In this document: one piece after another, positions 13,730 to 20,765 of the stretch | Position numbering within the stretch: the stretch's first letter is position 1 | Layout: each line of letters opens with the position of its first letter | Source: a virus | IMG/VR virus record: IMGVR_UViG_3300007734_000448 | Location: 1 to 20,765 of that record | Strand: one strand, 5' to 3' | DNA: 20,765 bases | Notes under the pieces: model-generated | What the model saw: only the letters and a program-made list of their open reading frames with translations | What the model was told of the DNA's origin: nothing | Database searches by the model: none | Program-made: the position numbers and the translations under genes

Positions 13730-14764
13730 TTATTTACGAACGGAAAAAGCGGCGAAAAGAGCATCGCGGTTCAATTTGCGGAAAGCGCGCTTTTCGGATC
13801 CCTCGGGCATCGCCTCGTAAGCGGCGAGCATTTCCTCGGGCGTCTTGAAAGCGGCGCTCTTGCGGGCCAGCTGCGCGTGCGCGACCTTGACCGGCGCAAC
13901 GCCAAGCTGCCGAGCATCAAAGGCGGCGAGATCCTCGACCTTGACCTTGAGCTCGTCGCGCTCTTTCGAGAGCTCGGCAACGGCGGCCTCGGCCTTAGCC
14001 TTGTCGGCGGTCAGGCTGGCGATCAGGGTGTCCTTTTCGGCCAGCGCGGCCTTGTGGGTCTCGGTCAATTTAGAGAGCTCGGCAACTTGCTTCTCGGCCT
14101 CGGCCTTGAAAGTGGCGATCTCGGAATCCTTGGCAGCGAGAGCGGCGGCGTCAGGCGCCGGAACGGTCTCGGGCTTGGTTTCGGTGGTCATAGAGGGAGT
14201 CTGTAAAGTCGCGGGCGCGTCAACGGCAGAGAGAAGCCCGTTCGGATTTGCAGCGGGTCTCTGCACCAGATCGGCCGACATTACATTCGCGATGCGCATG
14301 CTGGGCGAGGAGCGGAGCGCGCCGCTGGGCGCTGAGTCGCCGAGAGAGGCTGGGATCTCACTGCCATCGGCCAGAACCCATACTGGGCGATACTCGAGCA
14401 CCAGCGAGACCCCAAATTGATCGGGCACTTTCTGCGCGAGCTCGACCAGCTTATCATACGTTGCGCCGGCCTCGCGCTTGAAAGACTCTAGGAACTCGAA
14501 GGACTTTGCCTTTATTTTGTTTCCCTCGCGATACATGCCAGAGAAAAAGCCGATCTCCTGGCCGAGCCGATCGGATCCGGCGCCGTCGTGCTTGAGATAG
14601 GCGCGGAGGCTCTTGCCGAGCAGCAGGCGCATCGCGTCGTCAATGCTCTTGTCGTCGATGTAGAGACCGTGGCCGGCGGCCTCAATCCCGCCGGTGATCA
14701 GCGAGACGTTGGCGAAGCCGCTGGCATCAGCGGAGAACTCCTGGAGGCAGACGCGATGGCTCAT
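13730..14764 (-). CDS. Prohead protease fused to coiled-coil scaffold
   Basis: This 344-residue protein matures the capsid. The N-terminal ~170 residues resemble phage prohead serine proteases: AYLKHDGAG with His59, QFGVSLVLEY with Ser120, and a SADLVQRPAANP end. Residues ~200-285 are a strong Ala/Glu/Lys coiled coil typical of scaffolds, and the C-terminus has FRKLNRDALFAAF, a possible capsid-binding helix. I use the ATG at 14764, 17 bases after the portal stop; a TTG at 14785 would overlap the portal. As in lambda C/Nu3, an internal ATG at 14191 (MTTETKPE) could give a separate 153-residue scaffold, but this is not proven. Confidence 0.78.
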   Translation of the reverse strand: MSHRVCLQEFSADASGFANVSLITGGIEAAGHGLYIDDKSIDDAMRLLLGKSLRAYLKHDGAGSDRLGQEIGFFSGMYREGNKIKAKSFEFLESFKREAGATYDKLVELAQKVPDQFGVSLVLEYRPVWVLADGSEIPASLGDSAPSGALRSSPSMRIANVMSADLVQRPAANPNGLLSAVDAPATLQTPSMTTETKPETVPAPDAAALAAKDSEIATFKAEAEKQVAELSKLTETHKAALAEKDTLIASLTADKAKAEAAVAELSKERDELKVKVEDLAAFDARQLGVAPVKVAHAQLARKSAAFKTPEEMLAAYEAMPEGSEKRAFRKLNRDALFAAFSVRK

Positions 14765-14781
14765 AATTGGTTCAGATTTCG

Positions 14782-16614
14782 TCAACTTTCGCGCTCGATC
14801 TCGAGCACCTTGCGCTCAGCCCAGGCATAGCCGGCGTCGCCACCCCAGAGCGCCCACGCTATTCGGCCGGCGGACGGGTAGCCTGGTTCGCCCGGGTTGA
14901 ATCCTTCGCCCTGCTTGTCCACCTCATGCCGGCGGAAAAACGATTTCATGCGGAAGATCGTTTCCGTAGATAGCGCCCGGCCGTTTGAAATGTCGCGTGC
15001 ACGAGCCACCCCGACGGCAGTGCCTCCGCGGTTGAACTCCTCGCGCCAGCGTAAGCCTCGGGCGGCCTCTTCGCGCATCGCCTCGGTCGGCTCGGTGTTC
15101 ACCTGCAGCGCGGCCTGGGAAAGTGCGGCAGCGTCGCTTGGGATCTGAACCGGCACCGGGATTGGTTCGTTAGCGGTGGGCGATAGATCGCCGCGCAGCC
15201 CGGGCACCGGCAGGCCGGCGTCCTCGAGCGCTTGGTTTTCAGCGGCGCGCCCGGCGATGTGGCTCTTCAGGTCGATGCCACGCTCGGCGCAGATGTCGCT
15301 TAGATTGATGATACCCGAGAGATAATCCTCGCGCTGGGCGGCGGCGTCGCGGCCAAAGTCCACGGTCAGCCGCGGTGGCATCGTGAAAGACCATTTCCAC
15401 CAGTCAGGGTTCGCCGGCAGTCGGCCATTCTTAATCGCCTTGGCGATGGCGTAGCCGACGGCGCGTCGAGCGAACGGCTTAAGCAGATCCTGGCGATCCT
15501 CGACGCTGCGCATGGCGGTCGAGATCACGAAGCGGGTGTTGGCTCCGCCGAGCGCGCTGATGTCCCAGGCTAGCTCAAACGGCCAGTTGATGCCGGCCAT
15601 CGCGTTACGCAGCAGCCGGTCCATGAATTTCTGCCACGCATCGCCCGGGCGGTCATTCTTGAACGCCTCGAGCTTGGATCCGCTGCCGGCCTTGAAGTGC
15701 CGCACCATGCCGCCGAAAAACTCCTTAGCGGCGACATCCTGGCCGACCATAGGCGCACCGGAAAGCGCCACGGCTGGATCGCTCGTATCAGCGAGCCCGC
15801 TTTCGTTGTACTCGATCAGCCCGATGCTCGAGGCGAGCGCTGATGCCATCTTTTCGTACCCCTGCACCGTGCGCAGATCCTTTAGATCCAGAATCGCGTG
15901 CGCGAAGCCTGGCAAACCGCGGAATTGGTTAATCCAGGCCGGCTCGGCTAGCAGCATCATATCGCGGGCGGTAACGTACTCGCGCGCCTCGGGCATCTCC
16001 TCCTCGCTGCCGGGCATCTGGGACTCCTCCTCGACGTAAAAGGCGACCGGCCGGCCCTGCGGGTTGATAACGACCCCGTCGATGCAGCGGAGACCCTGAT
16101 ACGGTCCTGATGTCAGGAAGCCGTCGCGGTCGAGCTTGTCGCTGCTAGGGTTGTGGATCCCTTCGCTCGGGATCAGCTGGATCGCTGGAAACGCGGTCTC
16201 GTACTCAGTCAGGATGGCGCCCACATCGCCGTCGCGGTCCACGGCGACGGACGCAAGGAAAAGGCTCGTCTGGAAATCGCGGCCGCTGATGTCCGCGATC
16301 GGGTACCATTCATTAAGCAGCCATTCGCGAGCAATCTCGCCCCACACCTGATCGGCGCCCTCGTATTTTGGCAGCCAGGAGCGGCCGACGGCGTACATGG
16401 CCTTGGCGTCGATCGCGCCCTTAGCCGGACCTAGGTTGGCGTACAGTTTGCGCGAATCGCTCAAGAGCTGCGCCCGGTCCGTGGAATTTACCTCGCTCGA
16501 GATGCTGCCGATGGTGCGGACCTCGAGCGGTCGCCGCACGATCTCCTTGCGGTTAGTGGCGTCGAATAGAGCGCCCAGCGCTGCGCGGAATCGTTGCGGG
16601 AATGGCGTCGGCAT
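14782..16614 (-). CDS. Portal protein (lambda gpB family) with extra C-terminal domain
   Basis: This is a 610-residue portal, the dodecameric ring for DNA entry. The N-terminal ~500 residues follow the lambda gpB family: SRKLYANLGPAKGAIDAKA, VDRDGDVGAIL, IQLIPSEGIHNP, GRPVAFYV, RGLPGFAHAILDLKDL and GMVRHFKAGSG are recognisable. Residues ~510-610 are an added domain with ARARDISNGRALS, MKSFFRRHEVDKQGEGF, YPSAGRIAWALWGGDAG and a terminal helix. This module is familiar from various phage structural proteins but its function is not known to me. It follows the gpW-slot gene by two bases. Confidence 0.85.
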   Translation of the reverse strand: MPTPFPQRFRAALGALFDATNRKEIVRRPLEVRTIGSISSEVNSTDRAQLLSDSRKLYANLGPAKGAIDAKAMYAVGRSWLPKYEGADQVWGEIAREWLLNEWYPIADISGRDFQTSLFLASVAVDRDGDVGAILTEYETAFPAIQLIPSEGIHNPSSDKLDRDGFLTSGPYQGLRCIDGVVINPQGRPVAFYVEEESQMPGSEEEMPEAREYVTARDMMLLAEPAWINQFRGLPGFAHAILDLKDLRTVQGYEKMASALASSIGLIEYNESGLADTSDPAVALSGAPMVGQDVAAKEFFGGMVRHFKAGSGSKLEAFKNDRPGDAWQKFMDRLLRNAMAGINWPFELAWDISALGGANTRFVISTAMRSVEDRQDLLKPFARRAVGYAIAKAIKNGRLPANPDWWKWSFTMPPRLTVDFGRDAAAQREDYLSGIINLSDICAERGIDLKSHIAGRAAENQALEDAGLPVPGLRGDLSPTANEPIPVPVQIPSDAAALSQAALQVNTEPTEAMREEAARGLRWREEFNRGGTAVGVARARDISNGRALSTETIFRMKSFFRRHEVDKQGEGFNPGEPGYPSAGRIAWALWGGDAGYAWAERKVLEIERES

Positions 16615-16616
16615 AG

Positions 16617-16895
16617 TCAGCGAAGAAAACCAGCAGTCTGCGAGACGGGTGCAGTAAATCCGGCGTCAATCGTCTGGATAGCGAGCTCGCTTGCCATAAT
16701 CAGATCGGAGATCGTCGTTCCCGGGAGAGCTTGAACCGTGATGGACTTACCGTTTAGCGCCGTGCCGACGATCTGGCCGTTCTGCGCGCTCATGTCGGTC
16801 CACTTGGAAGCCTGCAGGTCTTCGAGCCATTTCCGCGGGTTGGCCGCGTTGTTCCGCCTCGCTTGACGCAGCAGAATGGAAACGAGGATTTTCAT
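16617..16895 (-). CDS. Small protein in the gpW head-tail joining slot
   Basis: This is a 92-residue protein directly upstream of the portal gene, the place of lambda gpW. The N-terminus has a basic helix (KILVSILLRQARRNNAANP), the middle carries strands (GQIVGTALNGKSITVQALP) and the C-terminal part a helix (ISDLIMASELAIQTID). A helix-strand-helix layout is compatible with gpW-like connectors, which bind below the portal, but no diagnostic motif is present. Position is the main support. Confidence 0.55.
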   Translation of the reverse strand: MKILVSILLRQARRNNAANPRKWLEDLQASKWTDMSAQNGQIVGTALNGKSITVQALPGTTISDLIMASELAIQTIDAGFTAPVSQTAGFLR

Positions 16896-16913
16896 CTGAA
16901 AACGCTCGGCGCG

Positions 16914-17615
16914 TCAACGTAGCCCGGCGTGCGCTATGTCTATTGCCGAGATCTCGGGCGGCCTCATCTCGCCGGTCTTGCGCAGCGTGGAGAACTCGAC
17001 CCGCATATTATCGCGCACGATGCAGTATGCTTGACGGAGAGAGCCTTTGATCAGGCTTTCTGGGTGAATCGGGCAGCCGTCCTCGCGCAGTTGCTCGAGC
17101 TTGCTAAAGGTCTGAAAGTACTCGGCCGCGGCCAGTCCGCCCATAATGGCGAAGCGGTCATTGATGCCACCGAACCGGCCCCACCAGGGTGTCAGCGCTT
17201 CGTTAATTATCGGCGTGTAGGTCTGGTCGAATGAGTGGAAGAACAGATCCGGTCGCACGCGCACGAACAGATCCGCATCGCCCACCGGATGATCGCTGTA
17301 GAGCTTCCACCCTTGCTCTAGCTGCCAGAGTTGCCGCAAGACGGCCTGCACCGGCACGCTGCGCGCATATGGCTCGAAGCGCACGAACTCGGCCGGCTCC
17401 GGGATTTCTGGCTGATTTGGCTCGACCTTGCTGATCAGGGTTTTCGGCCGGAACAGCTGCTGCGTAATTTTCCAGTCGTCGGAATCTTCGTCCTGCACCG
17501 TCGAAATGTAGAAGTGCAGAGGTTGGGGCAGATGCCTGGCGACATGCCATTTGAACGTGTGCGCGCACGTTTTCCATGTGCGCATGTGGCCGGCGATGAT
17601 GATGACGGATCCCAT
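16914..17615 (-). CDS. Glycosyltransferase-like protein
   Basis: This 233-residue protein has features seen in small GT-A-like transferases of surface polysaccharide loci: an N-terminal strand and switch SVIIIAGHMRTWKTC, then YISTVQDED, DLFVRVRPDLFF at residues 116-126 in the place where a DXD motif would act, and GGINDRFAIMGGLAAAEYF (149-167). These suggest a nucleotide-sugar enzyme in the cytoplasm. A classic DXD is absent apart from DAD at 113-115, so metal use is uncertain. It follows the radical SAM gene by three bases, so the two are almost certainly co-translated and probably work in one pathway. Confidence 0.65.
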   Translation of the reverse strand: MGSVIIIAGHMRTWKTCAHTFKWHVARHLPQPLHFYISTVQDEDSDDWKITQQLFRPKTLISKVEPNQPEIPEPAEFVRFEPYARSVPVQAVLRQLWQLEQGWKLYSDHPVGDADLFVRVRPDLFFHSFDQTYTPIINEALTPWWGRFGGINDRFAIMGGLAAAEYFQTFSKLEQLREDGCPIHPESLIKGSLRQAYCIVRDNMRVEFSTLRKTGEMRPPEISAIDIAHAGLR

Positions 17616-17618
17616 AAA

Positions 17619-18962
17619 TTATAATTTCATCTGGCGCAGCTTTGCCGCACCGTCTGGGTTAGCCACATAGGCTTCGTCGATTTTAGCCGCGGCGTATTTT
17701 TCAAGTGAGCCAGTTACCTTAAGGGTGTGCAGCGGTGTCCCTTCAATCTCAGCGGTGCCGCTCAGTTGATGCGTGTCTAATCCGCCGGTGTCGTAAAGGT
17801 CTTTTATGTAGGCGATCGTTTCCTGCTGCTGCTCCTTTGTTTCGCCCGGGAGCCCGACGGTAAATGTGCCGTGAACGGTCATCCCTAGCTTTTTCAGCAT
17901 GCGCGCCGTGTCTGCCGCCTTCGCTAGATTCAGCCGCTTATTAATGATCTTATCAATCACGGTCTGGGATCCGCTCTCGAAGCCGAGCTTAACTCCGCGG
18001 CAGCCGCATTCGATCATGAGCTTCCAGGTCTCTTCCTTGATCGTGTCGGCTCGGCACATTGCGAACCAAGGCAGGCGGAACTCTTCCATCACCCGGGAGA
18101 TCAGCCGCGTGTGCTTCTCGGTCAGGTTAAACGTGTCGTCGTCCAGATAAATGCTCTTGTAGCGCACGCCTTTCGTCCAGGCATCGTCGATCTGCGTTTT
18201 GATGGCTCCGCGAACCCACTCGGGCGAATGGCAGCGCACCGTGCGCGCCCTGGTGCCATCTGGATCGTTGCCGGTCATTACCGCCGGCCAGACGCAGAAA
18301 ATGCACTTGTAAGGACAGCCGCGGCTCGTGATCAGCTGCAGCTGCGGCGCCTCCTGGCCTTTCGGGCATGCGTCCCAGTAATTACCGACGGCGACCTCGT
18401 CGTGCAGCGGGTACGGCAGGCAGTCCATTTCTTGCACGGTCAGCAGATCGTGCGCGATCACGCCGCGCTGGCCGCGGATCACGCGCAGCACTTGCTTGTC
18501 GTATTCGCCCTGGACGATCGCGGCGATGTTACGGTGCCGCCCCAGGATCTCGTCGGCCTTGGTAATGTCCAGCGGACCGCATAAAATGATCTGCGCCTTT
18601 GTCTTCGCGGCGAACCAGTCGATCACTTTCTCGTCATGCACCCAGGCTGCGGTCGCCGTCTCGAGCACCACCCAGTCAGGCGGATCGGCAAGGACTGCGT
18701 CAAAAAACTGCTGGTAGGATTCGCCCCGGGCGATCGAGTCCCGGATCTCTACTGTCGCATCTGGCAGTGTCGCCCGGGTGCGGGCGGCGGCCGAAGCTAG
18801 GAAGAACGGAAACGGCAGATAGCCTCCGTGTCGGAATTCGCCCGGCGCGTGGACCGAGTAGCGGGTGAACGGCCAGCGAGAGCCGGCGCGCACGCCGATC
18901 AGCAGCTGCTGCGTCTTCAGATCCACATCCCACCAGGGAGGGTTAGAGAATAGAACTTTCAT
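17619..18962 (-). CDS. B12-binding radical SAM enzyme
   Basis: This 447-residue protein is a radical SAM enzyme. The N-terminal ~180 residues begin MKVLFSNPPWWDV, the typical start of a cobalamin-binding Rossmann domain. SRGCPYKCIFC at residues 213-223 supplies the iron-sulfur cysteines Cys216, Cys220 and Cys223. The following CVWPAV, the SAM-contacting GFES (327-330) and GLPGET (370-375) complete the signature. Such enzymes methylate or rearrange unactivated carbons, and related forms occur in polysaccharide and lipid loci. The start is the ATG at 18962; the frame runs on upstream to 19163 but that overlaps the terminase. It lies between terminase and portal genes, an unusual place, next to a glycosyltransferase-like gene. 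Confidence 0.88.
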   Translation of the reverse strand: MKVLFSNPPWWDVDLKTQQLLIGVRAGSRWPFTRYSVHAPGEFRHGGYLPFPFFLASAAARTRATLPDATVEIRDSIARGESYQQFFDAVLADPPDWVVLETATAAWVHDEKVIDWFAAKTKAQIILCGPLDITKADEILGRHRNIAAIVQGEYDKQVLRVIRGQRGVIAHDLLTVQEMDCLPYPLHDEVAVGNYWDACPKGQEAPQLQLITSRGCPYKCIFCVWPAVMTGNDPDGTRARTVRCHSPEWVRGAIKTQIDDAWTKGVRYKSIYLDDDTFNLTEKHTRLISRVMEEFRLPWFAMCRADTIKEETWKLMIECGCRGVKLGFESGSQTVIDKIINKRLNLAKAADTARMLKKLGMTVHGTFTVGLPGETKEQQQETIAYIKDLYDTGGLDTHQLSGTAEIEGTPLHTLKVTGSLEKYAAAKIDEAYVANPDGAAKLRQMKL

Positions 18963-18999
18963 AACGTCTGATTTATGGGGTGCTATTGCGCTCAGGGTC

Positions 19000-20765
19000 T
19001 CATGTATCGGACGCTGCGCCGGCGTCCACTTTATCGGGAGATGGTAAGAGCTGCAGCGCGAGCGCCACGGCGACCTGCATAGCCTCACAATCCCACATGT
19101 GATTGGGCCCGGTCTTCGTCCAGCGCCACTCGCTGCGCCCTGTGCTCTTGCTGATGCGCTCACGCTTTACCTCGCCGCGGAGATGGCGTGCATACTCTTC
19201 GCCATGATCAGCGCCGCATTCCCAGGCATGCGAGTTGCCGGCGACCAGAGCGGCCAGCACGTCCTTAACCGGGTCTGATGCCCAGAACATATAGCGCGCA
19301 TACCCCCCGGGCACCTGCGTCTGCTTAATGCTCGAGTGGAATTTCTGCACTTTCTGGCCGTTTGGCCGGATGTGCACGAATGAGTCGTCGCCGCTTCCGT
19401 GGAGCGCGGTCCAGCCGAAGCGGATGCAGTCCTCGTACACATGTGCCGTGCTGAACTGCGCGTCTTGAAAGCATAGCTGAGACTCGACCCCAAAGTGCTG
19501 CCGGATCCCCTCGGCCTGCTCGGTGGTGCTGAGTTTGCCGCGCCAAAGTAGCTGCGAGCCTCCATCGCTCTTCCAAGCGCGAACCACCGCCCAAAAATGA
19601 TCGCGCTGCCGGTCTATTGTCATCATGCGGCGGGCCTCGTTCTCGAGCTTCTCGCGGCCCCGGGCGTGCATGTCCGCGAGCGTGTAGGTTCCGCGGAGCT
19701 CGATGGTCGTGCGGTTCAGCTGCGCCTCTTCGTTGCGCCAAGGCAGCGCCAGGCGTTGCATGTAGAAATCGCGCAGCGGGTTGATCTGACCGCGCTTCTT
19801 GAACTCACCGGCCTGGAGAAACTCGACCGCAAGCTGGCCCATGTCCTCGGCGAGGATCGCGTTCCAGTTAAACGATCGGTGCTTGCCGTCGCGATCTGCC
19901 CGCGACGCCGAATAGCGGCCGGTGCTGTTCCAGCGTGCCCGGGTGGCTGCGCTGTTCGCGTGCTCGTGCGCGCAGTGCGGACAGATCCAGCGCGTCGAGT
20001 TGCGCACCAGTTGCTCGTCCCACATGCCGTTTTCCTTGCGGGCGCCTTCGTCCCAGACGACGCAGACGCGCTTGGCCGGATCGTCAGCAGCCCGTCCGAA
20101 GAATTCCAGCGGCACGAAGCGCTGGCAGCCGAAACACTGCACCGACCAGATCTGCGCCGTGCCCTCGTGCCAGAGCCGGTCGAAGTCGTCATCGGCGTGC
20201 GATCCCTGGCTCTCGTTTAGGATCTTGCTGATGCCGTCGCGAGCGTAGGCGGAGACGCGCCGGCGTGCATGCGTCAGCAGTCCTTGCTTCCAGAGCCAGC
20301 ACTCGCTGTTGAGCTTCCAGCGGATCGACTTGCTCTGCAGATTATTCAGGTTCGCCCCGTTAATTATCAGGTAGAAATCGCCAAAGTAGATTTCGCAGGT
20401 GGCGGCGTCGTGCTTGTTTTTCGGCAGCAGCCTAGCGACCGGCTCGCAGTTGCGCAGTAAGTTGCGGTAGCGTCCCTTGACATGTTCCGCGGCGCTCTCG
20501 TCGTCCTGCTGGGTCCACATGATCGGCCCAGGCTCGTTAGCGATCGCCCAGAGGCTGCAGATCTCGACGAAGAGCGTCTTAAGCGTCTGGATCGCGGCGC
20601 GGCATGTAACCTCGCGCACGCGCTCGTCGGCGACGGCTTCGAACGGCTCGAGCAGATGCCGGCAGGTGCGGATGTCGAATGCGCCCTGGCGTGCGTAACC
20701 TCCGCCCAGCTGCACGAAGTCACGCGCCCAGTCGTGGATCGGCCGGCGATCTGGAAGCGCCCAGC
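19000..20765 (-). CDS. Terminase large subunit (lambda gpA family), 5' end cut off
   Basis: The reading frame stays open to the window edge, so the start is missing. The nearest GTG (20715) is internal, because the codons before it (WALPDRRPIHDWARDF) match the conserved family N-terminus. The ~587 visible residues contain the degenerate Walker A region AAIQTLKTLF, the GANLNNLQSKSIRW stretch before the Walker B position, a zinc-ribbon pair CFGC ... CPHC, and a C-terminal nuclease-like half with the GpA feature SKSTGRSEWRWTKTGPNHMWDCEAM. It is the packaging motor: ATP-driven DNA translocation plus genome cutting at the portal. It precedes the radical SAM gene by 37 bases. Walker A has Leu where Gly is usual. 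Confidence 0.88.
   Translation of the reverse strand, partial: WALPDRRPIHDWARDFVQLGGGYARQGAFDIRTCRHLLEPFEAVADERVREVTCRAAIQTLKTLFVEICSLWAIANEPGPIMWTQQDDESAAEHVKGRYRNLLRNCEPVARLLPKNKHDAATCEIYFGDFYLIINGANLNNLQSKSIRWKLNSECWLWKQGLLTHARRRVSAYARDGISKILNESQGSHADDDFDRLWHEGTAQIWSVQCFGCQRFVPLEFFGRAADDPAKRVCVVWDEGARKENGMWDEQLVRNSTRWICPHCAHEHANSAATRARWNSTGRYSASRADRDGKHRSFNWNAILAEDMGQLAVEFLQAGEFKKRGQINPLRDFYMQRLALPWRNEEAQLNRTTIELRGTYTLADMHARGREKLENEARRMMTIDRQRDHFWAVVRAWKSDGGSQLLWRGKLSTTEQAEGIRQHFGVESQLCFQDAQFSTAHVYEDCIRFGWTALHGSGDDSFVHIRPNGQKVQKFHSSIKQTQVPGGYARYMFWASDPVKDVLAALVAGNSHAWECGADHGEEYARHLRGEVKRERISKSTGRSEWRWTKTGPNHMWDCEAMQVAVALALQLLPSPDKVDAGAASDT

Noticed and set aside
12725-14206. 493-codon open frame on the plus strand opposite capsid and scaffold genes
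   Set aside because: It runs antisense to the capsid and protease/scaffold genes, has low-complexity Gly/Arg/Leu-rich sequence and no domain. It is a by-product of GC-rich codon bias.
18963-19163. Upstream extension of the radical SAM gene
   Set aside because: It overlaps the terminase 3' end, and the family N-terminus MKVLFSNPP begins at the ATG at 18962.
19597-20220. 207-codon plus-strand frame opposite the terminase
   Set aside because: Fully antisense to a well supported terminase gene and without recognisable features.

Overview
This window looks like the late (virion and lysis) half of a tailed, double-stranded DNA phage or prophage genome. Every convincing gene lies on the minus strand, so transcription runs from the right end of the window to the left. 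Genes are packed head to tail with gaps of a few bases or short start/stop overlaps. There is no integrase, repressor, replication gene, tRNA or CRISPR array here. The order (terminase, portal, protease/scaffold, capsid, neck proteins, tail tube, chaperone slot, tape measure, distal tail, fibre, lysis) is that of a siphovirus with lambda-type packaging. The DNA is mostly GC-rich, with AT-richer islands inside two tail genes. A lipoprotein that could be an outer spanin points to a Gram-negative host. The host phylum cannot be fixed from the sequence alone.

Right to left: the large terminase (19000-20765, cut at its 5' end by the window edge); a B12-type radical SAM enzyme (17619-18962); a small glycosyltransferase-like protein (16914-17615); a small protein in the gpW slot (16617-16895); a lambda gpB-like portal with an extra C-terminal domain (14782-16614); a prohead protease fused to a coiled-coil scaffold (13730-14764); the major capsid protein (12848-13708); a second glycosyltransferase directly behind the capsid gene (11846-12745); three neck or tail-completion proteins (10213-11844); tail tube (9826-10188); chaperone-slot protein (9171-9800); a short tape measure (7723-9168); a block of beta-rich distal tail proteins (4070-7716); and a tail fibre ending in an S74 self-cleaving chaperone (2843-4042).

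The left part holds a papain-like hydrolase candidate (2357-2833), a holin-like protein, a candidate overlapping spanin pair and an XhlA-like membrane protein (1503-2352), then a calcineurin-like metallophosphoesterase (756-1502) and a small putative DNA-binding protein (467-835). Bases 1-466 have no convincing gene but contain a 12-bp tandem repeat, a perfect 17-bp palindrome and recurring G-tracts.

The most interesting feature is a set of three enzymes embedded in the packaging and capsid block: one radical SAM protein and two glycosyltransferases. They are expected to be co-expressed with the capsid, so a virion-modifying (glycan) pathway is a reasonable hypothesis. The substrate is unknown.
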